Assembly: GCA_032622095.1 (NCBI GenBank)
Contig: CP136068.1
Coordinates: 60,596,025-60,660,024 of the forward strand
Direction of reading: 5' to 3'
Length of the DNA: 64,000 nt
From: Siphonodentalium dalli
Taxonomy: Eukaryota > Mollusca > Scaphopoda > Gadilida > Siphonodentaliidae
Made by a program: the position numbers and the translations under genes
Shown here: positions 13,297 through 20,099 of the stretch, one piece after another
Layout of the letters: the number at the start of each line of letters is the position of its first letter
Numbering within the stretch: position 1 is the stretch's first letter
The notes under the pieces: model-generated
The model's input: the letters and a program-made list of their open reading frames with translations, nothing else
The model's database searches: none
Told to the model about the DNA's origin: nothing

Positions 13297-13476
13297 GAAA
13301 TCAACCGCGACAATGTACCATCACCACCACCACCACTATTATCTTCTATTATATCAAACACAAACAGATATCAAGAAAAATATCCGAAGTGCGAATATAT
13401 TTGCCAATCAAATGTCGACAAGATTAATCATGAAGATTTACATAGGACATTGGATAATATCTGCCAAACGTATTCC
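13297..13476 (+). CDS. Predicted exon of the zinc-finger/polymerase gene
   Basis: A 180-bp block, open for exactly 60 codons between an acceptor (CCCTTTTAG) and a donor (GTGAGT). It encodes a Pro-run (SPPPPL) followed by a Cys/His-spaced segment (KCEYICQSN...HEDLH...NIC) that looks like a degenerate zinc finger. It is in phase with the next exon. I infer it is the N-terminal part of the zinc-finger/polymerase product. No independent function can be assigned. Confidence 0.5.
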
Positions 13477-13588
13477 GTGAGTATTATCTTTGTATGTATA
13501 GTTTTATTTATTATACCTAAATAAATTTTCTAATTGTAGGGGAAATATATTCTGTGGAAGTCAATTATTTATTTACTTCTATTTGAAG

Positions 13589-13780
13589 GTTATTCCCAAA
13601 GAATTCGCCTGCAGTCAGTGTGATAAGGTGTATACTCAGAAGAACAACCTCTCTCGCCACCTGCGGGCGCAACACGACGGTATTCAATACCCGTGTTCAA
13701 AATGCGGTAAACTGTTCAAATACAGAAGCGATAGCGTGAAACACGAGAAGACCTGTGGAAGTGTGTTGCATTATCACAAG
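13589..13780 (+). CDS. Predicted exon with C2H2-type zinc fingers (copy A)
   Basis: Encodes two fingers: CSQCDKVYTQKNNLSRHLRAQH, a textbook C2H2 (described here by its Cys-x2-Cys, x12, His-x4-His spacing), and a second of Cys-x2-Cys...His-x3/4-Cys type ending HEKTC. The exon ends AAG|GTACGT, a good donor. The upstream acceptor is not the obvious TTGTAG at 13538 (which gives the wrong frame) but probably TTTGAAG at 13588. The exon is a clear paralogue of the following one, about 320 bp away, so a two-finger exon was duplicated in tandem. Likely role: DNA binding as part of the polymerase polyprotein, by inference. Confidence 0.6.
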
Positions 13781-13903
13781 GTACGTATGATATATGTTTA
13801 GTGGTAAAAAATTAAAAAAAAAAAAAACTATCCTTTTGATGTAGGTGGGACAGATATTATGTAACTATATACGACGCAGTATCAGTATGTTTTTTATTTT
13901 CAG

Positions 13904-14041
13904 GAGATCGTATTCGCTTGTGATCAGTGTGACAAGGTGTGAACCCAAAAGAAAAACCTAGCTCGTCACGAGCGGAAGCAACACGACGGCGTTCAATATC
14001 CGTGCTCAAAATGTAGTAAAGTATACAAATACAGAACCGAT
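13904..14041 (+). pseudogene. Zinc-finger exon copy B, interrupted by TGA
   Basis: Starts after TTTTCAG and is in frame with the long downstream reading frame. It repeats copy A almost residue for residue (FACDQCDKV...TQKKNLARHERKQHDG, then a second finger), but where copy A has Tyr this copy has TGA (13940-13942). The two genes' surrounding codons remain well conserved, so the stop looks recent. Translation could only re-enter at the ATG at 14042. Confidence 0.75.
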
Positions 14042-16345
14042 ATGGTGAAACACGAAAAGGTATGCCCGGGTACTTCCGCCCGTATCTCGTATTCATGTTC
14101 AATATGTTCCAAGTCTTTCGAAGATAAAAGCAACAAGAAGAGACACGAACGGGTATGCGTCGGTACCGACCACGTGCGTGACGTTTGTCAAATGAGGTGT
14201 TCTACGGCGGGGGGACTCAGACAACATCACGACACTCATCAACGACAACAGAAAAGGAAACGTAGCGATATAACTTATTCCGTAGCGGCCAAACGTCCTA
14301 AAAGAAAAGTATCAATAAATTGTTATTGCTGTCGTCAATGCACCGAAAAATTCCCTAATCGACACGAGTTATATCTGCACAGAAAAAATATACACTTTCA
14401 AACCGGAGGTGGTATACAGAAAACACTGTGGGGAAACCAGCCACCGCCTTGGCGAGATAACACCGGAGCGAATGATTCTGATTTAGAAGAAGTGTATTTA
14501 GCTAATAGGGACACCATATTACAACAACACAAAAAAGGAGCGATATATAACTTATACAATTTCCCACTAACCAACGAGGTCACTATAAAAACACTGATCA
14601 CTTGTATAAGAAAAATATATAAGGATAAGAAAAGCGCTATGCGTTTAAACCTAATGTTCGGAGTAATATTGAAGAACAAAGAAAATGGCAGATACCGCTA
14701 CTACGCCCCGTATAAGAACAGCGCCGTATTTGATACCCCAGTGTACCTTTCCAGGAGGGCGGATATCAGAAAGTTGAAATCCAGATTGAGTGAAATGGAT
14801 ATGACCGCGGTTCTGCTGAAATCCAGACCGGACACCGCCTGGGTCCCGGTGTTAATAACCAACGTAAATTTCGAGGTTTTCGGCTTGAACTATCCCGTAG
14901 GAAGAGGGGACGTCCCAGATTATCTGGCGCGAAAGATGAGTATTCACACTCTAATCAACGAGGTACGAGGCCGACGACGATACAACGACAATCTATGCGC
15001 CTTTCGCTGTATCGCGCTCCACAAAGGATATAAACTTTATAATCTGGAAAATGCGACCAAACAATATTTCAGCGAGTGGAAAAAGTATAAATCAATCGGC
15101 AAGCGATTCGACGGAGTATGCTTCGAAGATTTTCCCGACCTCGAAAAGTTTTTTAAACTAAACCTGGAGGCCTACAGTTTGAACGAAGAAGGTTTCGCCG
15201 TATCAGTGTACACGTCCAGGGGAAAGCACGATACAACCCTATACGTCAATATTTACGAAAATCACATGATGTATATAAAGAATTTCGCTCAATATGCGAG
15301 CAAGTACCAATGCGTCAGCTGCGATCGTCACTTTCCAAAATCTTATAATTTACGACGACACCAAGTGATTTGCGTCAACCAGACGGAGCTCGTATACCCC
15401 GGTGGGTTTTACAAGGATTTCGAAAGCATCTTCGTCCAGTTGGAACAACAAGGCATACACGTACCGAAGAACGAGCGAATATACCCGTGGTTTATTTGTT
15501 TCGATTACGAGTCGCTGCTTCAAAAGGTGGACAATGACAAACCCGGTCAGAATCTTGAATGGATTCAGAAACACGTACCCGTAAGCGTGTCAATCTGCAG
15601 TAATATCGAAGGACATACCGAACCTTTCTGTATAGTGGAACCCGACACTAATACTCTGGTGGAATGTATGGTGGCTTCTATGTACGAGATATACGCGACC
15701 GTCTCTGAGTTGGCGGAGGATAAATGGGGTTGGGTGGTGCAAGAAATTAACGAGAAAATAAAGGCTGAGAATGATGATGATGATGATGATGAGGATGATG
15801 AGGATGATGATGATGACGAAGACGGCGGTAAGAAGAAGAGGAAGAAGCACACAACCTTAAGTAGTTTACTCGGCAAATTCTCTCAATATATGTCTCAAGT
15901 CCCCGTCTTGGGATTTAACTCATCAAACTATGACTTGAATTTGATTAAGATTTGCCTAGCCAGATATTTGAACTTACACGACGAGGAGCGAGTGTTCGTG
16001 GTCAAGAAGAACAACTCGTACATGTGTATAGCTTCTAAGCGACTCAAATTCCTCGATATATCTCATTACCTGTCGCCGGGTTCGTCTTACGTGAAATTCC
16101 TCAAGGCGTACGACGTCAAAGAAACGAAAGGTTTCTTTCCCTACGACTTTTTTGACGATATCGACAAGTTGAATGCGAAGCGACTACCGCCTCACGAAGC
16201 CTTCTACAACTCGATGTCAAAATCAAATATCAGCGAAGCCGACTACGTTTACTGTCAGCTCGTGTGGGAAACCGAAGGTATGGCGACCTTTAAAGATTTT
16301 CTCGTATGGTACAACAACAGAGACGTCAAACAGACAACGGGTGAG
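14042..16345 (+). pseudogene. Protein-primed DNA polymerase B, N-terminal and exonuclease part
   Basis: Residue numbers count from the ATG at 14042. Zinc-finger-like motifs at 19-39 (Cys19, Cys22, His35, Cys39), 49-66 and 97-118; a basic KRPKRK patch near 84-89; an OTU-like signature at 314-322 (Asp316, Cys319) with a candidate His408; another finger at 424-444. The exonuclease follows: Exo I FDYE (Asp488, Glu490), Exo II GFNSSNYDLNLI (Asn626, Asp631) and Exo III-like WYNNRD (Asp761). Between Exo I and II is an acidic run (577-595) followed by KKKRKK. The layout and the motif order match Polinton/adintovirus polymerases. The frame continues to a stop at 16403-16405, but family similarity ends near residue 766, where coding jumps to another frame and the polymerase motif A region is missing. 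Confidence 0.85.
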
Positions 16346-17150
16346 CGAGGAAGAGATTTTGAAAGGTATCGCGGACGACGAGCTGTTCGGAATGATCGAG
16401 GTTGATATAGAAGTTCCCGTCGAATGGCCGACTTCGCTGCCCTCGACACCCGCACTCGATCCTCGCGAATATTTCGCTGAAATGTCTCCGATTTTCTGCA
16501 ACACCGATATTCCCTTCGACGCTATCGGCGAGCATATGCAAGATCACGTGCGGGAGCACGATCTTTCGCAAAAGCCGCGACGTCTCTTGGTCGGAGGTAT
16601 GAAGGCCAGGCAAATTTTGTTGGCGAGCCCTCTGCTGAAATGGTATTTACAGCACGGTATAGTAGTGACGAAGATCTACCAGGTAGTGGAGTATCGGTCC
16701 CAACGCTGTTTCCAATCGTTCGTAGACCGGGTCAGCGACGCTAGGAGAACGGGCGACCTGCATCCCGATAAATCTATAATAGCCGACACGATGAAGGTGA
16801 TAGGGAATTCCGCGTACGGATCTATGATAATGAATAAAATGACGCATCGAGATATCAAGTATATTCAGGGAGAGAACAAAACCTCTCTCAAAATCAATGA
16901 ACCACGATTTCGAAAATTGGAGTGCCTGGACGAAGAAGAGGAATATTACGAAGTCGAAATGGCTAAGCAAAAAATCAAGCTGGACCTACCTATCCAAGTG
17001 GGATTCTTTATTCTGCAATACGCTAAACGAAGAATGTTGGAATTCTATTACGATTTCCTCGATTTATACGTGGAGAGACGTAATTTCGAATACCTAGAAA
17101 TGGACACAGATTTGGCGTATATCGCGAAACGAAATAAACGAGAGTTCTCT
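16338..17150 (+). pseudogene. Protein-primed DNA polymerase B, palm/fingers part
   Basis: Family similarity resumes at RVSEEEILKGI in a different frame from the upstream part. Counting from the start of its open frame (16173): a region with FGMIEVDIEVP at 72-82, a TPLLKWYL-like segment (ASPLLKWYLQHG, 151-162), motif B KVIGNSAYG (Lys208, Asn212, Tyr215, Gly216), and motif C MDTD (Asp311, Asp313) preceded by AKRRMLEFYYDFLD. These are typical Polinton polymerase blocks. Motif A (the Asp...LYP region that holds a catalytic metal ligand) normally lies between Exo III and the FGxIEVDI segment and is absent, so this copy should be catalytically dead. After residue ~327 the frame reads the antisense of the ATPase gene to a stop at 17195. 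Confidence 0.85.
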
Positions 17151-17321
17151 AGCTATTTGATCGTACAAAGATTGATATATTCCGTAACAATATAGTACAC
17201 GATCGGGTGTTTGTGAGAACATTTCATCTTTATATTTCAACAAACGATACAACCAAGTAGTTTTTCCCGAACACGTAGCTCCGGAAATAGCGATCGACGT
17301 GTTGCTCGTAAAAGGATACAT
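17150..17321 (-). pseudogene. P-loop ATPase (packaging-type), 5' fragment only
   Basis: About 57 N-terminal residues remain. They contain a Walker A motif, GATCSGKT (residues 14-21), preceded by a hydrophobic strand (SIAIS) and followed by RLLKYKDEMF and RVLYCYGIYQSLYDQI. That pattern matches the HerA/FtsK-like packaging ATPases of Polintons, adintoviruses and related elements as I know them. The Walker B region and the rest are gone. The open frame continues to 17094 only by reading the antisense of the polymerase gene. It is the last gene of the - strand cluster, with TATATAAA 36 bp before its ATG. Packaging ATPase is the best guess; another P-loop NTPase cannot be excluded from the fragment. 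Confidence 0.7.
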
Positions 17322-17356
17322 AGTTGAATAACCATTATCGGTGGTATTAGTGCTAA

Positions 17357-17364
17357 TTTATATA
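17357..17364 (-). promoter_or_regulatory. Possible TATA box before the ATPase fragment
   Basis: TATATAAA on the - strand, 36 bp upstream of the ATG at 17321, implying a very short leader. One of four copies of this octamer placed before genes of the element. Confidence 0.45.
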
Positions 17365-17402
17365 TGTGATAAAAGGTAAGAGAGATATATTGATCGAATA
17401 GA

Positions 17403-17416
17403 GGGGGGGGGGGGGG
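17403..17416. repeat. Run of 14 G in the ATPase/PC4 intergenic region
   Basis: The 17322-17611 gap holds no supported gene. It contains this G homopolymer, a + strand AATAAA at 17421-17426 that could serve the truncated polymerase transcript, and AT-rich sequence. The homopolymer is a likely site of length variation or sequencing error. Confidence 0.7.
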
Positions 17417-17611
17417 TAATAATAAAAGACGAAAACACACAATAATTAAATACGTATATTTTTAATCCATTATAGAATATAGTACTTCCTTTCCACGAGA
17501 AGGTTATTTCCTTGACGACATCTCTACTATTAGTTCGTTCGTTTTTGTTTGTTGTATATATCCGATAGCCCCTAGTTGAGTGTTCGGTATACGTGTTCAT
17601 AAACCACCTCT

Positions 17612-18367
17612 TCAGAGTACTTCTTTTCGAATATCAGACTCGGTGATAACGATATTTTGAAATTGTTCGTACGTCACCGTCCTTTCATTGTTTTTGGCTT
17701 CGTCTTTAAACACACGATATAACTCGCTTTCATCAGTTCTATTGAAAGCGATAGCAAATAACTCCGGCCACATTTGGTTCGGCTGTAAACACACATCGTG
17801 ATCGTTTTGGCTGGGTCTGTTATTTATACAGCCGTAACAAGCTTTTTCCACTTCAACGCGTAATTGCTTTCGAACCAGTTCAGCGTAAATATTAATTAAC
17901 AATCCGCGTAGATCGTCGCAGTGTGTGGCCGGAACGGGTGTTAATAGCTCTTCCTGTTCCTTTATACTTTGGTCTATCTTCTGTATATTCTTCTTCAAAT
18001 CATCCAATTCTTGAGTTTTGAGAGTGATTCCGTACGATGACGGGTTGAGATTTCCGTCGTTTCGATAAAACTTGCGGATATGTATTAGGGTACATCCCGC
18101 GTAAATACAAACGTTGATATATCTGTACCTTCCCAAATAAATCATATCCATTTCCGTCCCGTCTATTCCTTGAATACGACTGTGAATTTCGTATTCGATA
18201 ACGTCCAAGTTTGCTTTAAGAATTTCGTATTCTCCGATATGCAGACTGATCCCGGTTTTAGAAGGTTTAAGGTTTCCATCTTGCGTGTAATATCTCCTTA
18301 TATGTACATTGACTATACCCTCGTAGGAAGACACGTCTGCGTAAATATCTCTACCGAGGTAAATCAT
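17612..18367 (-). CDS. Protein with two tandem PC4-like ssDNA-binding domains
   Basis: 251 residues, intact. Residues 2-60 and 75-133 are internal duplicates; both begin IYLGR and contain the PC4 (p15/SUB1) signature: a strand ending VHIRRYY or IHIRKFY, then a DGNLKPSKTGISL-like turn, then a helix of the pattern EYxxLKxxLxxI. PC4 domains bind single-stranded DNA as dimers; here two domains in one chain could form the dimer internally. The C-terminal half has a helix and a Cys/His cluster (CYGC at 177-180, His190, Cys193), possibly zinc-binding. Likely role: coating ssDNA during protein-primed strand displacement, or acting in transcription; this is inference. The gene lies 137 bp after the membrane-protein gene, with its own TATATAAA 46 bp before the ATG. 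Confidence 0.8.
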   Translation of the reverse strand: MIYLGRDIYADVSSYEGIVNVHIRRYYTQDGNLKPSKTGISLHIGEYEILKANLDVIEYEIHSRIQGIDGTEMDMIYLGRYRYINVCIYAGCTLIHIRKFYRNDGNLNPSSYGITLKTQELDDLKKNIQKIDQSIKEQEELLTPVPATHCDDLRGLLINIYAELVRKQLRVEVEKACYGCINNRPSQNDHDVCLQPNQMWPELFAIAFNRTDESELYRVFKDEAKNNERTVTYEQFQNIVITESDIRKEVL

Positions 18368-18412
18368 TTTTGTTCCCTGGAGATAATAACAGAATATACT
18401 AAACGTTCTTCC

Positions 18413-18420
18413 TTTATATA
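18413..18420 (-). promoter_or_regulatory. Possible TATA box before the PC4-like gene
   Basis: TATATAAAGG on the - strand, 46 bp before the ATG at 18367. This distance would place a start site some 15-20 bp upstream of the ATG. Confidence 0.5.
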
Positions 18421-18504
18421 CCAGTAGCTGAACCGGCTCGAACCAGTGTTATCCAGAATACCTCCCGCTCAGCGTTATCGCGGGTGTGTTATATATAGAA
18501 CTTC

Positions 18505-18765
18505 CTAATTAGGTTGTGCGTCGACGGTGCGTTGTATAGACGGGGCCGGTAGCATATAACCCAGGCATCCGCTTACTAAACTCGTCCAGAATGCCGTTTG
18601 ATTTGTTCCTGCACTTAGATTTACCAAGCTTACGACGATCACTATCATAATAACGGTTACTTGGCAGAAATATACAATTTGCGCACGAGAAATTTCTCTA
18701 CCCATCCAATCCCATTTAGTCGACCTGTTGGACGGCGCTCTCTCTATAGTGTCAACGTCATCCAT
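18505..18765 (-). CDS. Small membrane protein with two predicted helices
   Basis: 86 residues, intact, with a clean ATG and a TAG stop. A polar N-terminus (about 28 residues, WDWMGREISRAQ) is followed by a strongly hydrophobic segment, about 30-48 (IVYFCQVTVIMIVIVVSL). Next come a short NLSAGTNQ loop and a second, weaker hydrophobic segment, about 58-73, ending GYMLPAP. This looks like a helical hairpin. I associate similar 'transmembrane helix, NLS, W, LGYxLPxP' small proteins with invertebrate Polinton/adintovirus-like elements, but this is from memory and unverified. The position, 58 bp after the kinase stop and within the same co-directional cluster, supports it being a real gene. The function is unknown; a virion or membrane-associated role is possible. 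Confidence 0.65.
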   Translation of the reverse strand: MDDVDTIERAPSNRSTKWDWMGREISRAQIVYFCQVTVIMIVIVVSLVNLSAGTNQTAFWTSLVSGCLGYMLPAPSIQRTVDAQPN

Positions 18766-18811
18766 CGCACGAAGTGGTTAGGGAACTGTCGGGTGTACTG
18801 CCCTCGTATTT

Positions 18812-18818
18812 CCTTATA
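18812..18818 (-). promoter_or_regulatory. Possible TATA-like element before the membrane-protein gene
   Basis: TATAAGG on the - strand, 47 bp before the ATG at 18765 and just past the kinase stop codon. It matches the spacing seen for the PC4-like gene but is a weaker match than TATATAAA. Confidence 0.3.
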
Positions 18819-18823
18819 AGTAA

Positions 18824-19486
18824 TTATTTTTGTGACGTTTCGGAATACCCGCATAAAATTCTGTTTATATTACGTCGGATAATATTTTTCATCTCTGCTG
18901 CATTTACGTTCCCATCGAGTATGATAACGGGAGCCGGTGCTAAAAACTTGGATTGTTTTATAAGCCATTCCTCGTGCAATTGGTGAAGCGATTGAATATA
19001 TTCCAAGTTTATCGTCTCTTCCTCCTTTCTGGCTCGTGTTTTAATCCTCTCAGCGACAACTTCCGGTTTTGTTCGTAAATATATAATAAGGTCGGCTTTT
19101 ATATATGAGTTTTCCAGAAGGCACATAAACCATTCTGTCAAAATATTATATTCTATTTCGGTCAGGTTGCCGCTTCGAAACAGATTTTCTGTAAATATAT
19201 AATGTCCGCTGTATAGTGACCTTTCCATAAGTTTTATCGGCTTGGTAGTTTCTTGTTTGTGGCGCTTGGTAGAAGTCAATTGAACGTATGACTGAAACGT
19301 CATTGCCCACCTTTTTGCGTTGGTATACATTAATTCCAAAGCGTTGACGCCTTCTATATTCCTCCATCGTTCAACCGGTTCTGCGTTTATACTCACTCGC
19401 GGATCCTCTTGAAAATAACTAAGGAAAGTTGTTTTTCCCGCGCCTATATTGCCTTCTACACACACTGTGTATTTGCAGGCTTCCAT
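18824..19486 (-). CDS. Deoxyribonucleoside kinase, TK2/dNK family
   Basis: 220 residues, intact. The enzyme transfers phosphate from ATP to the 5'-OH of deoxynucleosides, the first salvage step towards dNTPs. Seen: P-loop EGNIGAGKT (residues 11-19); EPVERW (36-41), with the Glu that acts as catalytic base in the family; FQSYVQLT with Gln65, a base-contacting position; MERS (87-90, the ERS motif); the LID segment RIKTRARKEEE (147-157, Arg-rich); and LHQLHEEWL (167-175). The length is slightly shorter than insect dNK or animal TK2, with no mitochondrial targeting extension. Thymidine preference is likely by resemblance but not proved. Within a selfish element it would raise dNTP supply for DNA synthesis, as herpesvirus and poxvirus kinases do. 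An unbroken A run precedes the ATG. Confidence 0.9.
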   Translation of the reverse strand: MEACKYTVCVEGNIGAGKTTFLSYFQEDPRVSINAEPVERWRNIEGVNALELMYTNAKRWAMTFQSYVQLTSTKRHKQETTKPIKLMERSLYSGHYIFTENLFRSGNLTEIEYNILTEWFMCLLENSYIKADLIIYLRTKPEVVAERIKTRARKEEETINLEYIQSLHQLHEEWLIKQSKFLAPAPVIILDGNVNAAEMKNIIRRNINRILCGYSETSQK

Positions 19487-19510
19487 TTTTTTTTTTTTTT
19501 TTTTTTTTTT
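19487..19510 (-). promoter_or_regulatory. A24 tract directly abutting the kinase ATG
   Basis: On the - strand, 24 A precede the A of the kinase start codon (25 T in a row at 19486-19510 on the + strand), only 7 bp beyond the upstream gene's stop codon. It leaves no room for an ordinary promoter. It could be a nucleosome-free spacer, a translation-enhancing A-rich leader, a remnant of retrotransposed poly(A), or simple slippage. Confidence 0.5.
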
Positions 19511-19517
19511 GCTAGAA

Positions 19518-19922
19518 TCACATAAGAATTTCCGTAAAAGGTAACTTCGTATCTATATCCGGTATAACGGCCCAGTATAGATCTGGTTGGTCCTCCGGTG
19601 ATACTATATTATCCATTATAGGTTCTTTTTCCGGATATATGTCTGTTCTGGGTTGAAGGATTTGTTTGCGCCTCCTTGATACTTTTGATAGTACGCTATA
19701 TTGCTGGGTTGATACCGCGGTTTTTCTTTTTAGACGCAGAATAGCCGGTCGATATAGAGTGTTGGCCGCTACTTTCTTGGTATTATTCTTTATTCTTTGA
19801 TCTATTATATGTGCTCGTAATATAACCGCGTTATATATTCCTTTTATAGTACCAATATATAGCATAGGGATATTTTTATCAGCGATATACGCTAATAATT
19901 TGGTTACTCGAACGGCTTTCAT
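19518..19922 (-). CDS. Small basic protein of unknown function
   Basis: 134 residues, first gene of the - strand cluster. The N-terminal half alternates hydrophobic stretches (LLAYIADKNIPMLYIGTIKG, 9-28) with basic ones. The middle (about 60-92) is rich in Lys/Arg (RLKRKTAV, KVSRRRKQ). The C-terminal third is acidic and Pro-rich (EKEPIMDNIVSPEDQPD). The charge layout suits a nucleic-acid-binding or virion core protein, but no family is recognised. Its stop lies next to the A tract before the kinase gene. The start at 19922 is the first ATG of the frame; TATATAAA lies 92 bp upstream. Confidence 0.6.
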   Translation of the reverse strand: MKAVRVTKLLAYIADKNIPMLYIGTIKGIYNAVILRAHIIDQRIKNNTKKVAANTLYRPAILRLKRKTAVSTQQYSVLSKVSRRRKQILQPRTDIYPEKEPIMDNIVSPEDQPDLYWAVIPDIDTKLPFTEILM

Positions 19923-20013
19923 TTATCTTCTATATAATATGTTCCCCTTTGTGATGATAGCCGCTATGATAATACGTTGTTAGCTGTACTACTTTTGATG
20001 TTGGGGGGGAGGG

Positions 20014-20021
20014 TTTATATA
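20014..20021 (-). promoter_or_regulatory. Possible TATA box at the head of the - strand cluster
   Basis: TATATAAA on the - strand, between the right sub-terminal repeats and the first gene, 92 bp before its ATG. It mirrors the TATATAAA at 11625-11632 at the opposite end, so transcription would run inward from both ends. The rest of 19923-20099 shows no gene. Confidence 0.45.
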
Positions 20022-20099
20022 AGATGTGTTACTGTAGTGTGTGACCTTGTTGCGGCGTGCTTATCTCATTAACCGAATTGTTGTAACTGAACTGCTGTT

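Larger units (their letters stand above)
12915..17150 (+). pseudogene. Zinc-finger / protein-primed DNA polymerase B gene, spliced and broken (overall model)
   Basis: Model joining the pieces listed below. An ATG at 12915-12917 abuts a GTATGT donor. The next open block, 13297-13476, follows a TTTTAG acceptor; then 13589-13780 and 13904 onward. All junctions are in phase 0, so the reading frame holds across three introns. The product would carry zinc fingers, an OTU-like stretch, a 3'-5' exonuclease domain and a polymerase domain, as in Polinton/adintovirus enzymes that copy the element by protein-primed synthesis. It is not functional as it stands: TGA at 13940-13942, a deletion with frame change near 16335-16347, and truncation just after motif C at about 17150. 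Exon choice is inference, as the first coding acceptor at 13588 (AAG) is weak. Allele-specific damage cannot be excluded. Confidence 0.7.

Noticed and set aside
13538-13588. TTGTAG acceptor at 13538 as the start of zinc-finger exon A
   Set aside because: It puts the finger codons out of frame and meets a stop. The weaker AAG acceptor at 13588 preserves phase 0 with both neighbours.
14398-14679. 93-codon hydrophobic - strand frame
   Set aside because: Antisense shadow of the polymerase reading frame, which has clear family motifs on the + strand.
15565-15876. Ser-rich or Ile-rich - strand frames opposite the polymerase
   Set aside because: They are the antisense of the Asp-codon repeat in the polymerase gene.
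16341-16346. GTGAGC as a splice donor explaining the polymerase frame change
   Set aside because: The bases after it encode the next conserved polymerase segment, so removing them would delete homologous sequence. A deletion with frame shift fits better.
17358-17600. 80-codon - strand frame between the ATPase and PC4-like genes
   Set aside because: It runs through the 14-G homopolymer, shows no domain, and overlaps a second equally unlikely frame (17237-17440).
19487-19510. Poly(A) tail of a retrotransposed gene
   Set aside because: The A run is at the 5' side of the kinase gene, not its 3' end. A tail belonging to the upstream gene would need no spacing to its stop and no flanking duplication is seen; kept only as a minor alternative.
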